Shown: piece after piece, positions 17,580-26,658 of the stretch
How positions within the stretch are numbered: position 1 is the stretch's first letter
Layout of the letters: every line of letters starts with the position of its first letter
DNA from: Clostridium sp. MD294
Lineage (GTDB): Bacteria; Bacillota; Clostridia; Lachnospirales; Anaerotignaceae
Direction: 5' to 3'
NCBI RefSeq assembly: GCF_000364165.2
Contig: NZ_CP097810.1
Span: forward strand, 496,001-560,000
DNA length: 64,000 bases
The notes under the pieces: model-generated
Seen by the model: only the letters and a program-made list of their open reading frames with translations
Database searches by the model: none
What the model was told of the DNA's origin: nothing
Program-made: the position numbers and the translations under genes

Positions 17580-19181
17580 TTATCGGTTATTTCTATATTT
17601 AGAAGGAGAAATTCCAAAATGCTTTTTAAAAACATAACTAAAGTAATTTGGTTCTGTATATCCTACTTTTGCAGATATAATATAAGTTTTATCATCTGTT
17701 GTATTTAATAATTTAATGGCTTCTTCCATACGGACATCTGTTAAATAGCTTATAAAACTAGAACCTGTTTCTCTTTTAAATATCGTAGAAAAATAAGCAG
17801 GGCTTACATGAAGATAACTGCAAAGCATTTCAACAGAAACGTCACTATTTCCATAATTTTTTTGTACAAATTCCTTTGCCTTCTCTGCTAAAATTTTAGT
17901 AGAGTCTAACCTTTCCCTTTTTATTTTTACATTGATTTTAACAGAAACTTCTGTAATCCATTTTTTGAGTTCTTCCAAAGACTCATAATCTTGCATAGCA
18001 AAATAGCCCTTAAAATCTGTACCAAATATTTCATTCAAATCTAACTGATAAGATTTTACTATTTTAAACAATTCAGAAAGAAGCTCTGTCATATAAATCT
18101 GATATTGACTAATGCTTGTATTCACTTCTTTAAAATAATCTATCATATGGTTCACTGTTTTTTCTATATTATCTGGTATATCTAATTTAATCGCATTTAT
18201 CAATGCTTTTTGTTCTGCCTCATCTAACTGTAATCCTTTTGCATTTGGTTCTACATCATCAATAAATATAGCTTTATCATCTAACAATACCCTATAATCT
18301 AAGGCAGTCAATGCTCCTTCAAAAGAATATCTCAAATGTGACAGTTTATGGCAAACAGAACCTATTCCTGCTGTTACAGAAAGTTCTAACACATCTCTTG
18401 CCATATCACAAATACGATTGATTGCACTAACATATCCTAAAACTTCTTCTTTTTTTTGAAACAATGATAGTATTACTAAAGCATCATTATATAAAAAATT
18501 AATTGTTTTATATAAGCGTGCTAAATTTTCAGTTACAATTTGTTGTAAAGATAATGGCACTAATTCTGCTTGTCCTGAAAGAGAACCTTTTCCACCATTT
18601 TCTTTAGTATCTCCTTTTATTACGGTAACCGCCCAGCAATTTGCTTTTAAATTAATATCATATTGTTTCATTAATGTTTGTATTTTTTTTTCTGAAAAAC
18701 TTCCCTCTACTAAACTAGAAAAAAATTGTTGTCTTAATAAAGGCAAACTTTGTATATAATTTTGTCTTAGTATTTCTACATCTCGTCTTTCTTTCATTTC
18801 ATGGTCTAATTGTTTTTTTAATTTTTGGAGCAATGTTGTTACTTCTTTGGAGTCTACTGGTTTTAAAATATATTCTGAAGCATTCATTTGAATTGCTTGT
18901 TTAGCATATTCAAAATCGTCAAATCCAGAAAAAAATACCAATTTTGTCAAAGGCATTTCTACTGCCAATATTTCTCCTAATTCCAAGCCACTCATAAAAG
19001 GCATTTTAATATCTGTCATAACAACATCAGGGTGAATTTTTTCAGCCAATTCTAATGCCTCTCTTCCATTAGAAGCATCTCCTGCTAATACAAAACCATT
19101 TGCTGCCCAATCTATTTTTTGAATAATGCCTTGTCTGATTTCTTTTTCATCATCTGCTAATAATACTTTGTAATATGCCAT
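17580..19181 (-). CDS. Two-component response regulator, YesN type (REC + AraC)
   Basis: 533 residues: an N-terminal receiver (LLADDEKEIRQGI acidic pair, phospho-Asp in MTDIKMPFMSG, Lys in ILKPVDSKE), a long middle region (about 130-430) typical of YesN proteins, and two AraC helix-turn-helix units at the C-terminus ending VGYTEPNYFSYVFKKHFG. It is expected to activate transport or glycan genes elsewhere, since none are in this window. Start by TTGGAGGTG 6 bases upstream. First gene of the four-gene operon and divergent from the SPOCS/LysM gene. Confidence 0.9.
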   Translation of the reverse strand: MAYYKVLLADDEKEIRQGIIQKIDWAANGFVLAGDASNGREALELAEKIHPDVVMTDIKMPFMSGLELGEILAVEMPLTKLVFFSGFDDFEYAKQAIQMNASEYILKPVDSKEVTTLLQKLKKQLDHEMKERRDVEILRQNYIQSLPLLRQQFFSSLVEGSFSEKKIQTLMKQYDINLKANCWAVTVIKGDTKENGGKGSLSGQAELVPLSLQQIVTENLARLYKTINFLYNDALVILSLFQKKEEVLGYVSAINRICDMARDVLELSVTAGIGSVCHKLSHLRYSFEGALTALDYRVLLDDKAIFIDDVEPNAKGLQLDEAEQKALINAIKLDIPDNIEKTVNHMIDYFKEVNTSISQYQIYMTELLSELFKIVKSYQLDLNEIFGTDFKGYFAMQDYESLEELKKWITEVSVKINVKIKRERLDSTKILAEKAKEFVQKNYGNSDVSVEMLCSYLHVSPAYFSTIFKRETGSSFISYLTDVRMEEAIKLLNTTDDKTYIISAKVGYTEPNYFSYVFKKHFGISPSKYRNNR

Positions 19182-19307
19182 AAAAACACCTCCAAAACAT
19201 ATATTTCATTTTAACACCTTTTTATTGCAAAGTCATTTTTATTTTATCAATCAATTTATAAAACAGACTTTACAAATATTTTTAACTTACAATGATACTG
19301 TTTATTA

Positions 19308-19336
19308 GCATACTTTTCATTTTTTCATCATATAGT
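19308..19336 (+). promoter_or_regulatory. Candidate sigma-E promoter for the SPOCS/LysM gene
   Basis: GCATACT (19308-19314), 14-base spacer, CATATAGT (19329-19336). This is close to the mother-cell sigma-E consensus (KMATATT, N14-15, CATACANT) and about 40 bases before the start codon. No sigma-A promoter of similar quality is present on this strand. Confidence 0.5.
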
Positions 19337-19377
19337 ACAATATCATAATAGCCATAAAAGTAAAGGAGGCTTTTGGT

Positions 19378-20949
19378 ATGTCTTGGGATTTAGAAAAAAA
19401 GAAAATCACGCTTGACCAACAAGCAGGAAAAGAATCTTCTCAGATATTATTAGAAGGCGATGTTATTGTACCAGACAATAAACCAGATATTGAACAAATA
19501 TTACGTTGTAGTGGTATTGTGCGATTACAGGAAGCAAAAGGAAATGAAGACAGAGTTAATTTTTCAGGAGAACTGTTACTTTCTATATTATATCAAGGTA
19601 AAAAAAGTATTAAACCAATTAATGGTATGGAAGCGTCCCTTCCTATTGAGGACATTATACATATTGATGGTATTGACCAAAACGCAGATATTACGCTTTC
19701 TGCTATATTAAATCATCTGGACTGCAAACTATTAAATGATAGAAAAATCAATATTAAAGCAGTCATTACTGTTACAGCAGAAGCAACTACATCTTATACT
19801 GGTGAAATCATAGAAGATATTAATGATATGCCTGCATTACAAACAAAAAAAGGTATTATGAATATTAACAGTACTATTGAAAACAAAAAAGAGAGGTTTA
19901 TTGTAAAAGAAGAACTTACAATACCAAATAATAAACCAAATATAGGAGAAATTCTGCAAACAACGGTTTCTATTGCAGACAAAGACATTCGTGCTATGGA
20001 CGGTAGAGTATTAGTGAGAGGAAATTTAAAATTATGTACACTCTATACAGGAGATACTGATGACAGCATACTAGAAGTAGTAGAACATGAAATTCCTTTC
20101 AGTGGATACATTGATGGAAATGATATTACAAATAAAATGCTTGTGCAGGCTGATTTGCAAATTGAAAATAAAGAAATACAGCCTTTGGCAGATGAAGATG
20201 GTGAAGACCGCATATTAAACACAGAAATTACAATAGGTACTGCATTAAAGGTAACAGACAGCCAAGAAATGGAACTTATAGAAGATGCTTATTATCCTGG
20301 AAAACCTCTTTCTATACAAAGAGAAACAATACGTTATCCTAATATTATAGGTACTAGTAAAAGCCAGTTCACTGTAAAAGAAACATTAGTATTAGAAGAT
20401 AACGCTACTCCTATTATGCAGATTGAAACTGTTTGGGCAAATGCTTCTATAGATGATGTGATTACCTCTGAGGATAAAATAGAAATACAAGGTGTTGTTA
20501 CTTTTGAGGTGCTTTATATAGGTGAAAATGATACTTCTCCTATTGCTATTGTTACACAAAGTGTTCCTTTTTCTCAAGAATTAGAAGTAAAAGGAAGTAA
20601 AGAAAATTCAAATGTTCACATTACATCTTCTGTAGAAAATGTAACATCAAATATGCTTTCTAGTAACGAAATTGAAGTAAGGGCTACATTAAGTATTGAC
20701 ACTATCGTAACAGAAGAAAAAGAAGGAGAAATTATTACAGAAATTGAATTTGATGAAACATCTGATGAATTAAATCGTTCTTTTGCTAGTGCTGTTATTT
20801 ATGTTGTGCAAAGAGATGATAGCCTTTGGAGTATTGCAAAACAATATAATACTACAATAGAAGATATACTGTTATTAAATGACATTGAAAATCCAGAAAT
20901 TATTTATACAGGACAAAAACTATTGATATTAAAAAAAGCTGTTGCTTAA
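19378..20949 (+). CDS. SPOCS (DUF3794) / LysM domain spore protein
   Basis: 523 residues: three SPOCS/DUF3794 units (about 30-150, 175-290, 330-455; each opens like LEGDVIVPDNKPDIEQIL, ELTIPNNKPNIGEIL, ETLVLEDNATPI) and a C-terminal LysM (VVQRDDSLWSIAKQYNTT, about 475-520). This architecture is found in Clostridial sporulation proteins related to spore-envelope assembly; LysM binds peptidoglycan or helps spore-coat localisation. There is no signal peptide, which fits assembly from the mother-cell side. RBS AAAGGAGG lies 8 bases before the ATG. A sigma-E-like promoter supports sporulation timing. Confidence 0.85.
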   Translation: MSWDLEKKKITLDQQAGKESSQILLEGDVIVPDNKPDIEQILRCSGIVRLQEAKGNEDRVNFSGELLLSILYQGKKSIKPINGMEASLPIEDIIHIDGIDQNADITLSAILNHLDCKLLNDRKINIKAVITVTAEATTSYTGEIIEDINDMPALQTKKGIMNINSTIENKKERFIVKEELTIPNNKPNIGEILQTTVSIADKDIRAMDGRVLVRGNLKLCTLYTGDTDDSILEVVEHEIPFSGYIDGNDITNKMLVQADLQIENKEIQPLADEDGEDRILNTEITIGTALKVTDSQEMELIEDAYYPGKPLSIQRETIRYPNIIGTSKSQFTVKETLVLEDNATPIMQIETVWANASIDDVITSEDKIEIQGVVTFEVLYIGENDTSPIAIVTQSVPFSQELEVKGSKENSNVHITSSVENVTSNMLSSNEIEVRATLSIDTIVTEEKEGEIITEIEFDETSDELNRSFASAVIYVVQRDDSLWSIAKQYNTTIEDILLLNDIENPEIIYTGQKLLILKKAVA

Positions 20950-20959
20950 TTTTAAAATA

Positions 20960-20988
20960 AAAACCTTGAGTAAAACACTCAAGGTTTT
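20960..20988. terminator. Bidirectional terminator between convergent genes
   Basis: A 12-base perfect stem (AAAACCTTGAGT / ACTCAAGGTTTT) with T-rich tails on both strands, between the SPOCS/LysM stop and the stop of the minus-strand gene. Confidence 0.9.
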
Positions 20989-21452
20989 TATTTTAGTTTT
21001 TTTAATTTTTGATATTTTTTATATCTGTAGTCATTTTCTAGCCAATCCCCTGCTGTGTCAAAAGCGAATAAACATTGTGAATGATTATAACCAAGCAAAA
21101 AACTGACAGCACAATCTGTAATATAAAATTCTACTAATGGACTTTCATCATAAAAATCAACAAATATTGCTCCATTATACAATTTTATGTATTCTTTTGC
21201 TGTTCCTTCATTAAAAAACACTACAATTTTTTTATTAACAATAAAATCTTTTATCCATCTCCAAGCATCTGCCATATTTGTTCCTGACATATGGCTATAA
21301 TCTAACATATCGAAAAAAGAAAAACTTGTTTTTACATCTTTTCTCATATACTTTGCTTTTACAGCATTTTTAATAAATTCTCTTTCTTCAGAATTTAATA
21401 TCATATAATTTTGTTTTTCTTTTTCACAAAATTCAATTAAATCATCGTCCAT
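20988..21452 (-). CDS. Hypothetical cytoplasmic protein
   Basis: 154 residues, no signal peptide or membrane helix. Acidic N-terminus (MDDDLIEFCEKEK) and a Lys-rich C-terminus. Aromatic-rich middle (TNMADAWRWIKDF, YNGAIFVDFYDESPLVEFYI, CAVSFLLGYNHSQCLFAFD). The compact alpha/beta look and single-gene setting would suit a polymorphic-toxin-type immunity protein, but no toxin gene is adjacent and no signature supports it. RBS AAGAAGAAT is weak. Function unknown. Confidence 0.55.
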   Translation of the reverse strand: MDDDLIEFCEKEKQNYMILNSEEREFIKNAVKAKYMRKDVKTSFSFFDMLDYSHMSGTNMADAWRWIKDFIVNKKIVVFFNEGTAKEYIKLYNGAIFVDFYDESPLVEFYITDCAVSFLLGYNHSQCLFAFDTAGDWLENDYRYKKYQKLKKLK

Positions 21453-21536
21453 AATTATTCTTCTTTCTCTACTTAATATTATATAAAATTATGTCAATAA
21501 AGTAGAAAATAAAACAACAACAAATTTCATATTTTT

Positions 21537-22598
21537 TTAAACTGCTACATCCACATGTTGTACTGTGCCAGAACCGCCACTTTCTTTTAAATAAAATCCT
21601 GTTCTTTTTATTTGTCCGTTTACTTCTCCTGTTTCATTTGATTTTAATGTAAAATCAGTAGAAACATTTCCTAAATAAATCGCTCCTACATCTGCATCTG
21701 CTAATCCTACTAATTTTGTATTACCAGAGGAATCTTGTGTCCAAATTTTTAATTTATCAAATATAGGGTCGTTTTCATCAATCCAGCCGTTACCATCTGC
21801 ATCATATTCTGCCAATTCTGCAAAGCCGTTTCCTGTTTTTGCTCCAAAAAGTTCACTACCATCATCAATGATGCCATTGCCATTTTTGTCATATGCCAAA
21901 TAACCGCTTCCATTTTGTAAACGAGAAATACTTTCTTTGTTTCCATCACCATCGATGTCAAATAAAAATTTTTGGTCTGTTAATTCTGCATTATTTCCTT
22001 CTAAATTAATCACAAGAGGGTCTGTACAAATCACTTCTTCTTGCCATTCTGCTTCTACTTGCTCGCAAAATCCTCTTGACATTTCTAAATCAATATTAAA
22101 ATTAATTTCTCTACCATCTTCTGTTTTTGCAATACCTACTGTTGAAAATGTAGTATGTTCTACTTCTGCAAAAAATGTAGATGTTTTTACATTCCTTACC
22201 CATTTTCCTGGAGCAGGTCTATTGCCTAAATTTATGATTTCACTTTTATTGCCATTGTCAAATAATTCATATAAACTCATGGGGCTTTTTGTAACAGTTC
22301 CCTTTACCATTTTAGATAATGCTTCTAACATTTTTTCCATCAATTTTACTTTAAGTGAAAATTCATTTTCATAAGAAGGTGCTATTTTTTCTTGTTTAGC
22401 AGTTCCATATAGCTCTGCTTGTTTTTCTATCATGCCCTTTACAGCATCAGCAACAGAAGGTTGTTTTACATTTTCTGCTTTATCACCATTTTCTGCATCT
22501 TCTGTAATATATTGCATTTTTTCTTCTCTGACTTCTTGACGTATGGCAGTATATTTTCTTTCTGACTGCATTGCTATTGTACTAGATGAAATTTTCAT
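21537..22598 (-). CDS. EF-hand calcium-binding protein, RTX-protein C-terminal type
   Basis: 353 residues. Residues about 200-310 carry three Asp-rich loops: DIDGDGNKESI, DKNGNGIIDDGSELFG and DADGNGWIDENDPIFDKL followed by KIW. That order (loop, DRNGNGxIDDGSELFG-like loop, DxNGDGxID, then a K-LW segment) is the one seen near the C-terminus of large haemolysin-type secreted proteins. Here it stands alone with no signal peptide, so location is uncertain. The N-terminal 120 residues are polar and helical. It has a sigma-A promoter just upstream and lies after signal peptidase I on the same strand's downstream side. Confidence 0.65.
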   Translation of the reverse strand: MKISSSTIAMQSERKYTAIRQEVREEKMQYITEDAENGDKAENVKQPSVADAVKGMIEKQAELYGTAKQEKIAPSYENEFSLKVKLMEKMLEALSKMVKGTVTKSPMSLYELFDNGNKSEIINLGNRPAPGKWVRNVKTSTFFAEVEHTTFSTVGIAKTEDGREINFNIDLEMSRGFCEQVEAEWQEEVICTDPLVINLEGNNAELTDQKFLFDIDGDGNKESISRLQNGSGYLAYDKNGNGIIDDGSELFGAKTGNGFAELAEYDADGNGWIDENDPIFDKLKIWTQDSSGNTKLVGLADADVGAIYLGNVSTDFTLKSNETGEVNGQIKRTGFYLKESGGSGTVQHVDVAV

Positions 22599-22619
22599 AA
22601 ACTTTTCTCCCCTTTCCTT

Positions 22620-22648
22620 ACTGTATTATTTTGCTTGTAACATGTCAA
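22620..22648 (-). promoter_or_regulatory. Sigma-A-type promoter for the EF-hand gene
   Basis: TTGACA (22643-22648), 17-base spacer, TACAGT (22620-22625), with the RBS following closely. Confidence 0.6.
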
Positions 22649-22696
22649 TCTTTATTATATTATCGTCTTTTTTGAAAAAGAAATAATAAAAAAATA

Positions 22697-23194
22697 TCAA
22701 AATTTTTTTATAGTGTTAAAAGGATACCATCTTAATACTACCTTTCCTTTTAATTCACTTTCAGAAATAATACCCATATTACGACTATCATAACTATGAC
22801 TACGATTATCTCCTAATACAAATATACCTCCTTGTGGCACTGTTAGAGAAATTTCCCCTTCTGTACTTTCTTTTATATATTCTTCCAATATTGCTACGCC
22901 ATTGCGGTATACAATGCCTTGTTTTATTTCTATTTTATCGCCTTCTACTCCTATTACTCTTTTAATAACATCTCTTTGCCCATATTCATCTATCATATGA
23001 AATACTACAACATCTCCTGCTTTATATTTTCCTGTCATAGTTAATATACGAGATGTTACCACTTTATCTCCATCTAAAAAAGTAGGCTTCATAGAGTCCC
23101 CTTCTATTGTAACAGGCCATGCAGCAAAATAAAGTACTAAAACAATGATAAAAGCATATAATATTGTTTTGAGCCATTCTTTTACCATTTCCAC
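22697..23194 (-). CDS. lepB: Signal peptidase I
   Basis: Membrane serine protease that removes signal peptides from exported proteins. 165 residues, SipS-sized. One N-terminal helix (about 9-24), then the catalytic Ser in GDSMKPT and the catalytic Lys in RDVIKRVIG. The conserved box GDNRSHSYDSR and the terminal RWYPF are also present. The GTG at 23194 is chosen because GAGGGG is 6 bases upstream; an ATG two codons later is possible, and a longer frame from 23236 lacks an RBS. It lies 49 bases after pmbA on the same strand. Confidence 0.93.
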   Translation of the reverse strand: MEMVKEWLKTILYAFIIVLVLYFAAWPVTIEGDSMKPTFLDGDKVVTSRILTMTGKYKAGDVVVFHMIDEYGQRDVIKRVIGVEGDKIEIKQGIVYRNGVAILEEYIKESTEGEISLTVPQGGIFVLGDNRSHSYDSRNMGIISESELKGKVVLRWYPFNTIKKF

Positions 23195-23243
23195 TTTTAT
23201 CCCCTCATTTTGATTTTCTATATTTATCAAATACACACAAATG

Positions 23244-24596
23244 TTAAATTCCTGCTACAGAAAGGCGTTTAATCATAACCATAGGTGCTCCCATTGTACC
23301 ATTACTATTTGGTGTAATAAATTTCAAATCATTTCCTACTTCTTCAATTAATTTTAATATAGTATAAAAATTACCTCCTATTGTAATTTGCTCTACAGGA
23401 CGTACAATCTGTCCCCTTTCTATCCAAAATCCTTCTGCTGAAAGTGAAAAATCTCCAGAAACTGCATTTGTTCCCGAATGAAGTCCTGCAATATCTGTAA
23501 TCAAAAGCCCTTCTCCTAACTGTGCTATAAGTGTTCTTGTTGTTTTTCCTCCAGGTTGTATATAAAAATTAGTGCATTTTGTTTTTATAGTATTTTTATA
23601 TCCATTTTTAAAACCATTTCCACTAGAGACTGTTTTATCTTTTGCTGCTGATTTTAAATTATACAATAAAGTCTCTAGTCTACCATTTTCAATCACTATT
23701 TTATTTTTTACTGCTACTCCTTCATCATCAAAAGGAACAGAACCAAATATATTTTCTAAAAGGCCATCATCTCTCAATGTAACTTTAGAAGATGCAATTT
23801 TTTCTTTTAATCTTCCCTTTAAAAGAGAAAATCCCTTCTGTACATTTTCTCCATAAAATATACTAGCAAATGCAGAAAGCAATTCTGCTGCTACATGATT
23901 TTCTAAAAGTACTTTATATTCTCCTGATGGCAAACTATATGCTCCTAAATGGCTTACTGCCTTTTCTCCCGCTTTTCTTCCAATTTCTTGAGGATAAAAA
24001 GCACTCCAATCATTACTTATCCAATCCTCTGAAGCTGTTTTGACATCACCATTTTGTTGTGCAATAGTAGATATATTTGCAACAATGCCATTTTTTTTAT
24101 GACAAAGAGAAAGACCTTTACTATTTGATAAAGCAATGGTTTTTTCTATTGTTTGTAGTACACAATAATCAATAGAAACCTGTTCATATTGCTGTAATGC
24201 TCCTTGTTCCATTTTTTTTGCAGCTTCCATTTTCTCCTCTAAAGAAAGCATTTTTAATTTTTCATTATAACTATTAATAGGAGTATAATAGTTACTTCCT
24301 TCAAATATCACTTCTTTTTCTATTTCTTCTATTACTTCTGCATTTTCTTTTGACTGTTCAATTAAATATTGTATTGTTTGTTCGTTCATTGTTGTAGCAT
24401 AGGCATAGCCCATATTATTTTTATAAATTCCTCTAAAACAAATACCAATTTGACTACTGTTTTCATAATGAGAAATTTCTCCCTCTAACACAAGAACTTC
24501 AAAATTTTCTGTTGCTTCAAAATATACCTCACAATGTTTAAATCCCTGTGATAATGCACTTTCCATCAATATTTTTTGAAATTGTTCTCTTTCCAA
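23244..24596 (-). CDS. pmbA: TldD/PmbA family protein, PmbA (TldE) subunit
   Basis: 450 residues. It partners TldD in the TldD/E metalloprotease that trims unfolded or modified peptides (microcin maturation and CcdA turnover in E. coli). Family segments include GICFRGIYKNNMGYAYATTMNE, seen in part as MGYAYATT, and NGFKNGYKNTIKTKCTNFYI near the C-terminus with GDFSLSAEGFWIERG. It lacks the HExxxH zinc motif, as expected for the E subunit. The start is a TTG preceded by GGAAGGGGG, 4 bases after the tldD stop, so the two are tightly coupled. The substrate here is unknown. Confidence 0.9.
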   Translation of the reverse strand: MEREQFQKILMESALSQGFKHCEVYFEATENFEVLVLEGEISHYENSSQIGICFRGIYKNNMGYAYATTMNEQTIQYLIEQSKENAEVIEEIEKEVIFEGSNYYTPINSYNEKLKMLSLEEKMEAAKKMEQGALQQYEQVSIDYCVLQTIEKTIALSNSKGLSLCHKKNGIVANISTIAQQNGDVKTASEDWISNDWSAFYPQEIGRKAGEKAVSHLGAYSLPSGEYKVLLENHVAAELLSAFASIFYGENVQKGFSLLKGRLKEKIASSKVTLRDDGLLENIFGSVPFDDEGVAVKNKIVIENGRLETLLYNLKSAAKDKTVSSGNGFKNGYKNTIKTKCTNFYIQPGGKTTRTLIAQLGEGLLITDIAGLHSGTNAVSGDFSLSAEGFWIERGQIVRPVEQITIGGNFYTILKLIEEVGNDLKFITPNSNGTMGAPMVMIKRLSVAGI

Positions 24597-24600
24597 TGTT

Positions 24601-25986
24601 TTACCCCCTTCCTCCTACTGTAATTTCACTTACTCTAATCATAGGCTGCCCTACATTAGTAGGTATAGAACCACTTATACTACCACACATTCCTTGTGCA
24701 CTTTTTAAATTATTGCCCACTCTATCAATTCTAAGGAGTATTTCATCTCCTTTTCCTATCAGTGTAGCACCTCTTACTGGCTCTGCTATTTTTCCGTTTC
24801 GTATCATATAACCTTCTAGTACTGCAAAATTAAACACTCCTGTTGCTGGGTCAACACTACCTCCACCCATACATTTTGCATACAATCCATACTCTGTATC
24901 TGAAATGATATCTGCTGGTTTTGTATTTCCTGCTGCAATATATGTGTTTGTCATACGAGAAGTAGGAGCAAATTTATAACTTTCTCTTCTTGCTGAGCCT
25001 GTAGAAAACATATTCATTTTTTGCCCGTTTAGTGTATCTACTAAATAAGATTTTAATATACCATTTTCAATCAGTATATTTTTTTGAGTAGGTATTCCCT
25101 CATCATCAATATTCGTAGTACCCCAAGCATTTTCTATTGTGCCATCATCTACTGCTGTTACAATACTAGAAGCAATTTTCTGTCCTAGTTTTCCAGCAAA
25201 TACAGAAGCATTTCTTGCTACCGCTGTCGCCTCTAAGCTATGCCCACAAGCTTCATGAAATATAACTCCTCCAAAACCATTTTCTATTACAACAGTCATT
25301 TTCTTACGAGGACAAACATCTGCTTTCAACATTGTAACTGCAATACGAGAAGCATTTCTTGCCACTTGTTCCATATCAATTTTCTCAAATAATTCAAATC
25401 CCATAGACGCTCCAGGACCAAAAAAGCCGCTTTGTTTTTCCGTTTGAGAAGAGGCAATCGCTTCCACTGTCATACGGCTGCGAACACGTTCATCTTTAGC
25501 TAATACTCCTTTTGTATTCGCAATTAAAACAGACTGTGTAATATCTTGATAGCCTAATCTTGTTTGAGAAATCAAAGTATCATATAAAAATGCTGCTGAA
25601 GAAGCTCCCTTCATTACTTCAATTTTTTGCTTTTTAGGTATGGTATTAGGCATTTTCTGTATTTTATTATAATTTGTGTGAAAAGGTTTTGTAAAATCAA
25701 ATACTTCTTTTGCATTATGATTTTCTTTCATTGCTAAAGAGGCTTTTTTTGTAATTTCTATTAAATTTTTTTCACTTAAATCATTTGTATAAGCATAAAC
25801 TGCTTGATTGCCATAAAACAAGCGTATACCTGCTCCTTTATCTATACCAGATAGAGCAGTATCCACTATTCCATTTGTCATTGCAATAGTATTTTTTTGT
25901 GTTTGCTCTACATATATTTCTCCAAAATCTGCATATTGTTCTAATGCTGTTGTTAGTACATTTTCTATAATAGAATTTTTTAACAT
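24601..25986 (-). CDS. tldD: TldD metalloprotease subunit
   Basis: 461 residues. Catalytic subunit of the TldD/E protease: the zinc motif HEACGHSLEA (HExxxH) is near 243-248. It is followed by a DDEGIPTQ segment and a C-terminus TNTYIAAGNTKP and GGGSVDPATGVFNFAVLEGYMIRNG typical of TldD. Start by AAAGGGC 6 bases upstream and a promoter at 26013-26041. First gene of tldD-pmbA-lepB. Confidence 0.93.
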   Translation of the reverse strand: MLKNSIIENVLTTALEQYADFGEIYVEQTQKNTIAMTNGIVDTALSGIDKGAGIRLFYGNQAVYAYTNDLSEKNLIEITKKASLAMKENHNAKEVFDFTKPFHTNYNKIQKMPNTIPKKQKIEVMKGASSAAFLYDTLISQTRLGYQDITQSVLIANTKGVLAKDERVRSRMTVEAIASSQTEKQSGFFGPGASMGFELFEKIDMEQVARNASRIAVTMLKADVCPRKKMTVVIENGFGGVIFHEACGHSLEATAVARNASVFAGKLGQKIASSIVTAVDDGTIENAWGTTNIDDEGIPTQKNILIENGILKSYLVDTLNGQKMNMFSTGSARRESYKFAPTSRMTNTYIAAGNTKPADIISDTEYGLYAKCMGGGSVDPATGVFNFAVLEGYMIRNGKIAEPVRGATLIGKGDEILLRIDRVGNNLKSAQGMCGSISGSIPTNVGQPMIRVSEITVGGRG

Positions 25987-26012
25987 ATCATTGCCCTTTC
26001 TTTATTAAAATG

Positions 26013-26041
26013 ATATTATATTACTTTAACGTAACTATCAA
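26013..26041 (-). promoter_or_regulatory. Sigma-A-type promoter for tldD
   Basis: TTGATA (26036-26041), 17-base spacer, TAATAT (26013-26018) on the minus strand, 27 bases before the start codon. Confidence 0.65.
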
Positions 26042-26121
26042 ATTGTTATAAAATACTTTCAAAAAATAGCATAACAATGTTACAGCATTTATGCAATATA
26101 TTTTCACTTATTCCATCATTT

Positions 26122-26646
26122 TCATCTGCTCAAATAAGTATTAATTGCCTCTAAATACTGCAATATACCATTTTTTTGTATAATACAGTATTTTTGTTCA
26201 AAAGCATCAAATGGTATAGATTTTCTTCCTCCTTTTTGTGATGCTATCCAATATTGTTCTAATGTTTCAAATGGCAGAAAATAAAAACTATCTATTGCTG
26301 AAAAATGTACTAATAAAAATGAAATACCATTTTGTTTTTGAAAATCCTTCATAAACTGTATTTGATGGGGGTGTATATTTTGTATAGGTAAACTTTTCAA
26401 ACTTGTTTCTTTGGCATCAAAACACACAGCAATACCTTGTACAACACCCATATAGTCAACTGTACTTTGTTGTCCAAAATAAGCTAATGTAATTGTTCTT
26501 TTTTTATTATTCACCTCTACAGGCGTAATAGGCGTAGGTATTTTTTGAAATAGTGCTAGTCCTCTTTGTCTATAAAACTCATTTGTAAAATTGATTAAAT
26601 CTTCTAATGCACTTCCTCGTAATCCTCTTGTATTCCAATAGCTCAT
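26122..26646 (-). CDS. recU: Holliday junction resolvase RecU
   Basis: Cuts four-way junctions in recombination and chromosome segregation in Firmicutes. 174 residues. It shows N-terminal YWNTRGLRGSALEDLINFTN, then the nuclease core: VDYMGVVQG (Asp), CFDAKETS (the DxK metal and Lys residues) and HQIQFMKDFQKQNG. RBS GAGGAATT sits before the ATG. It follows queG by 12 bases on the same strand. Confidence 0.93.
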   Translation of the reverse strand: MSYWNTRGLRGSALEDLINFTNEFYRQRGLALFQKIPTPITPVEVNNKKRTITLAYFGQQSTVDYMGVVQGIAVCFDAKETSLKSLPIQNIHPHQIQFMKDFQKQNGISFLLVHFSAIDSFYFLPFETLEQYWIASQKGGRKSIPFDAFEQKYCIIQKNGILQYLEAINTYLSR

Positions 26647-26658
26647 AATTCCTCCTAT

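Noticed and set aside
13736..19181. Calling the sugar operon an MglBAC transport system
   Set aside because: No ATPase or permease is present and two genes are clearly a two-component pair.
20988..21452. Reading the 154-residue protein as a toxin immunity protein
   Set aside because: No toxin gene is adjacent and no immunity-family signature could be recognised; left as hypothetical.
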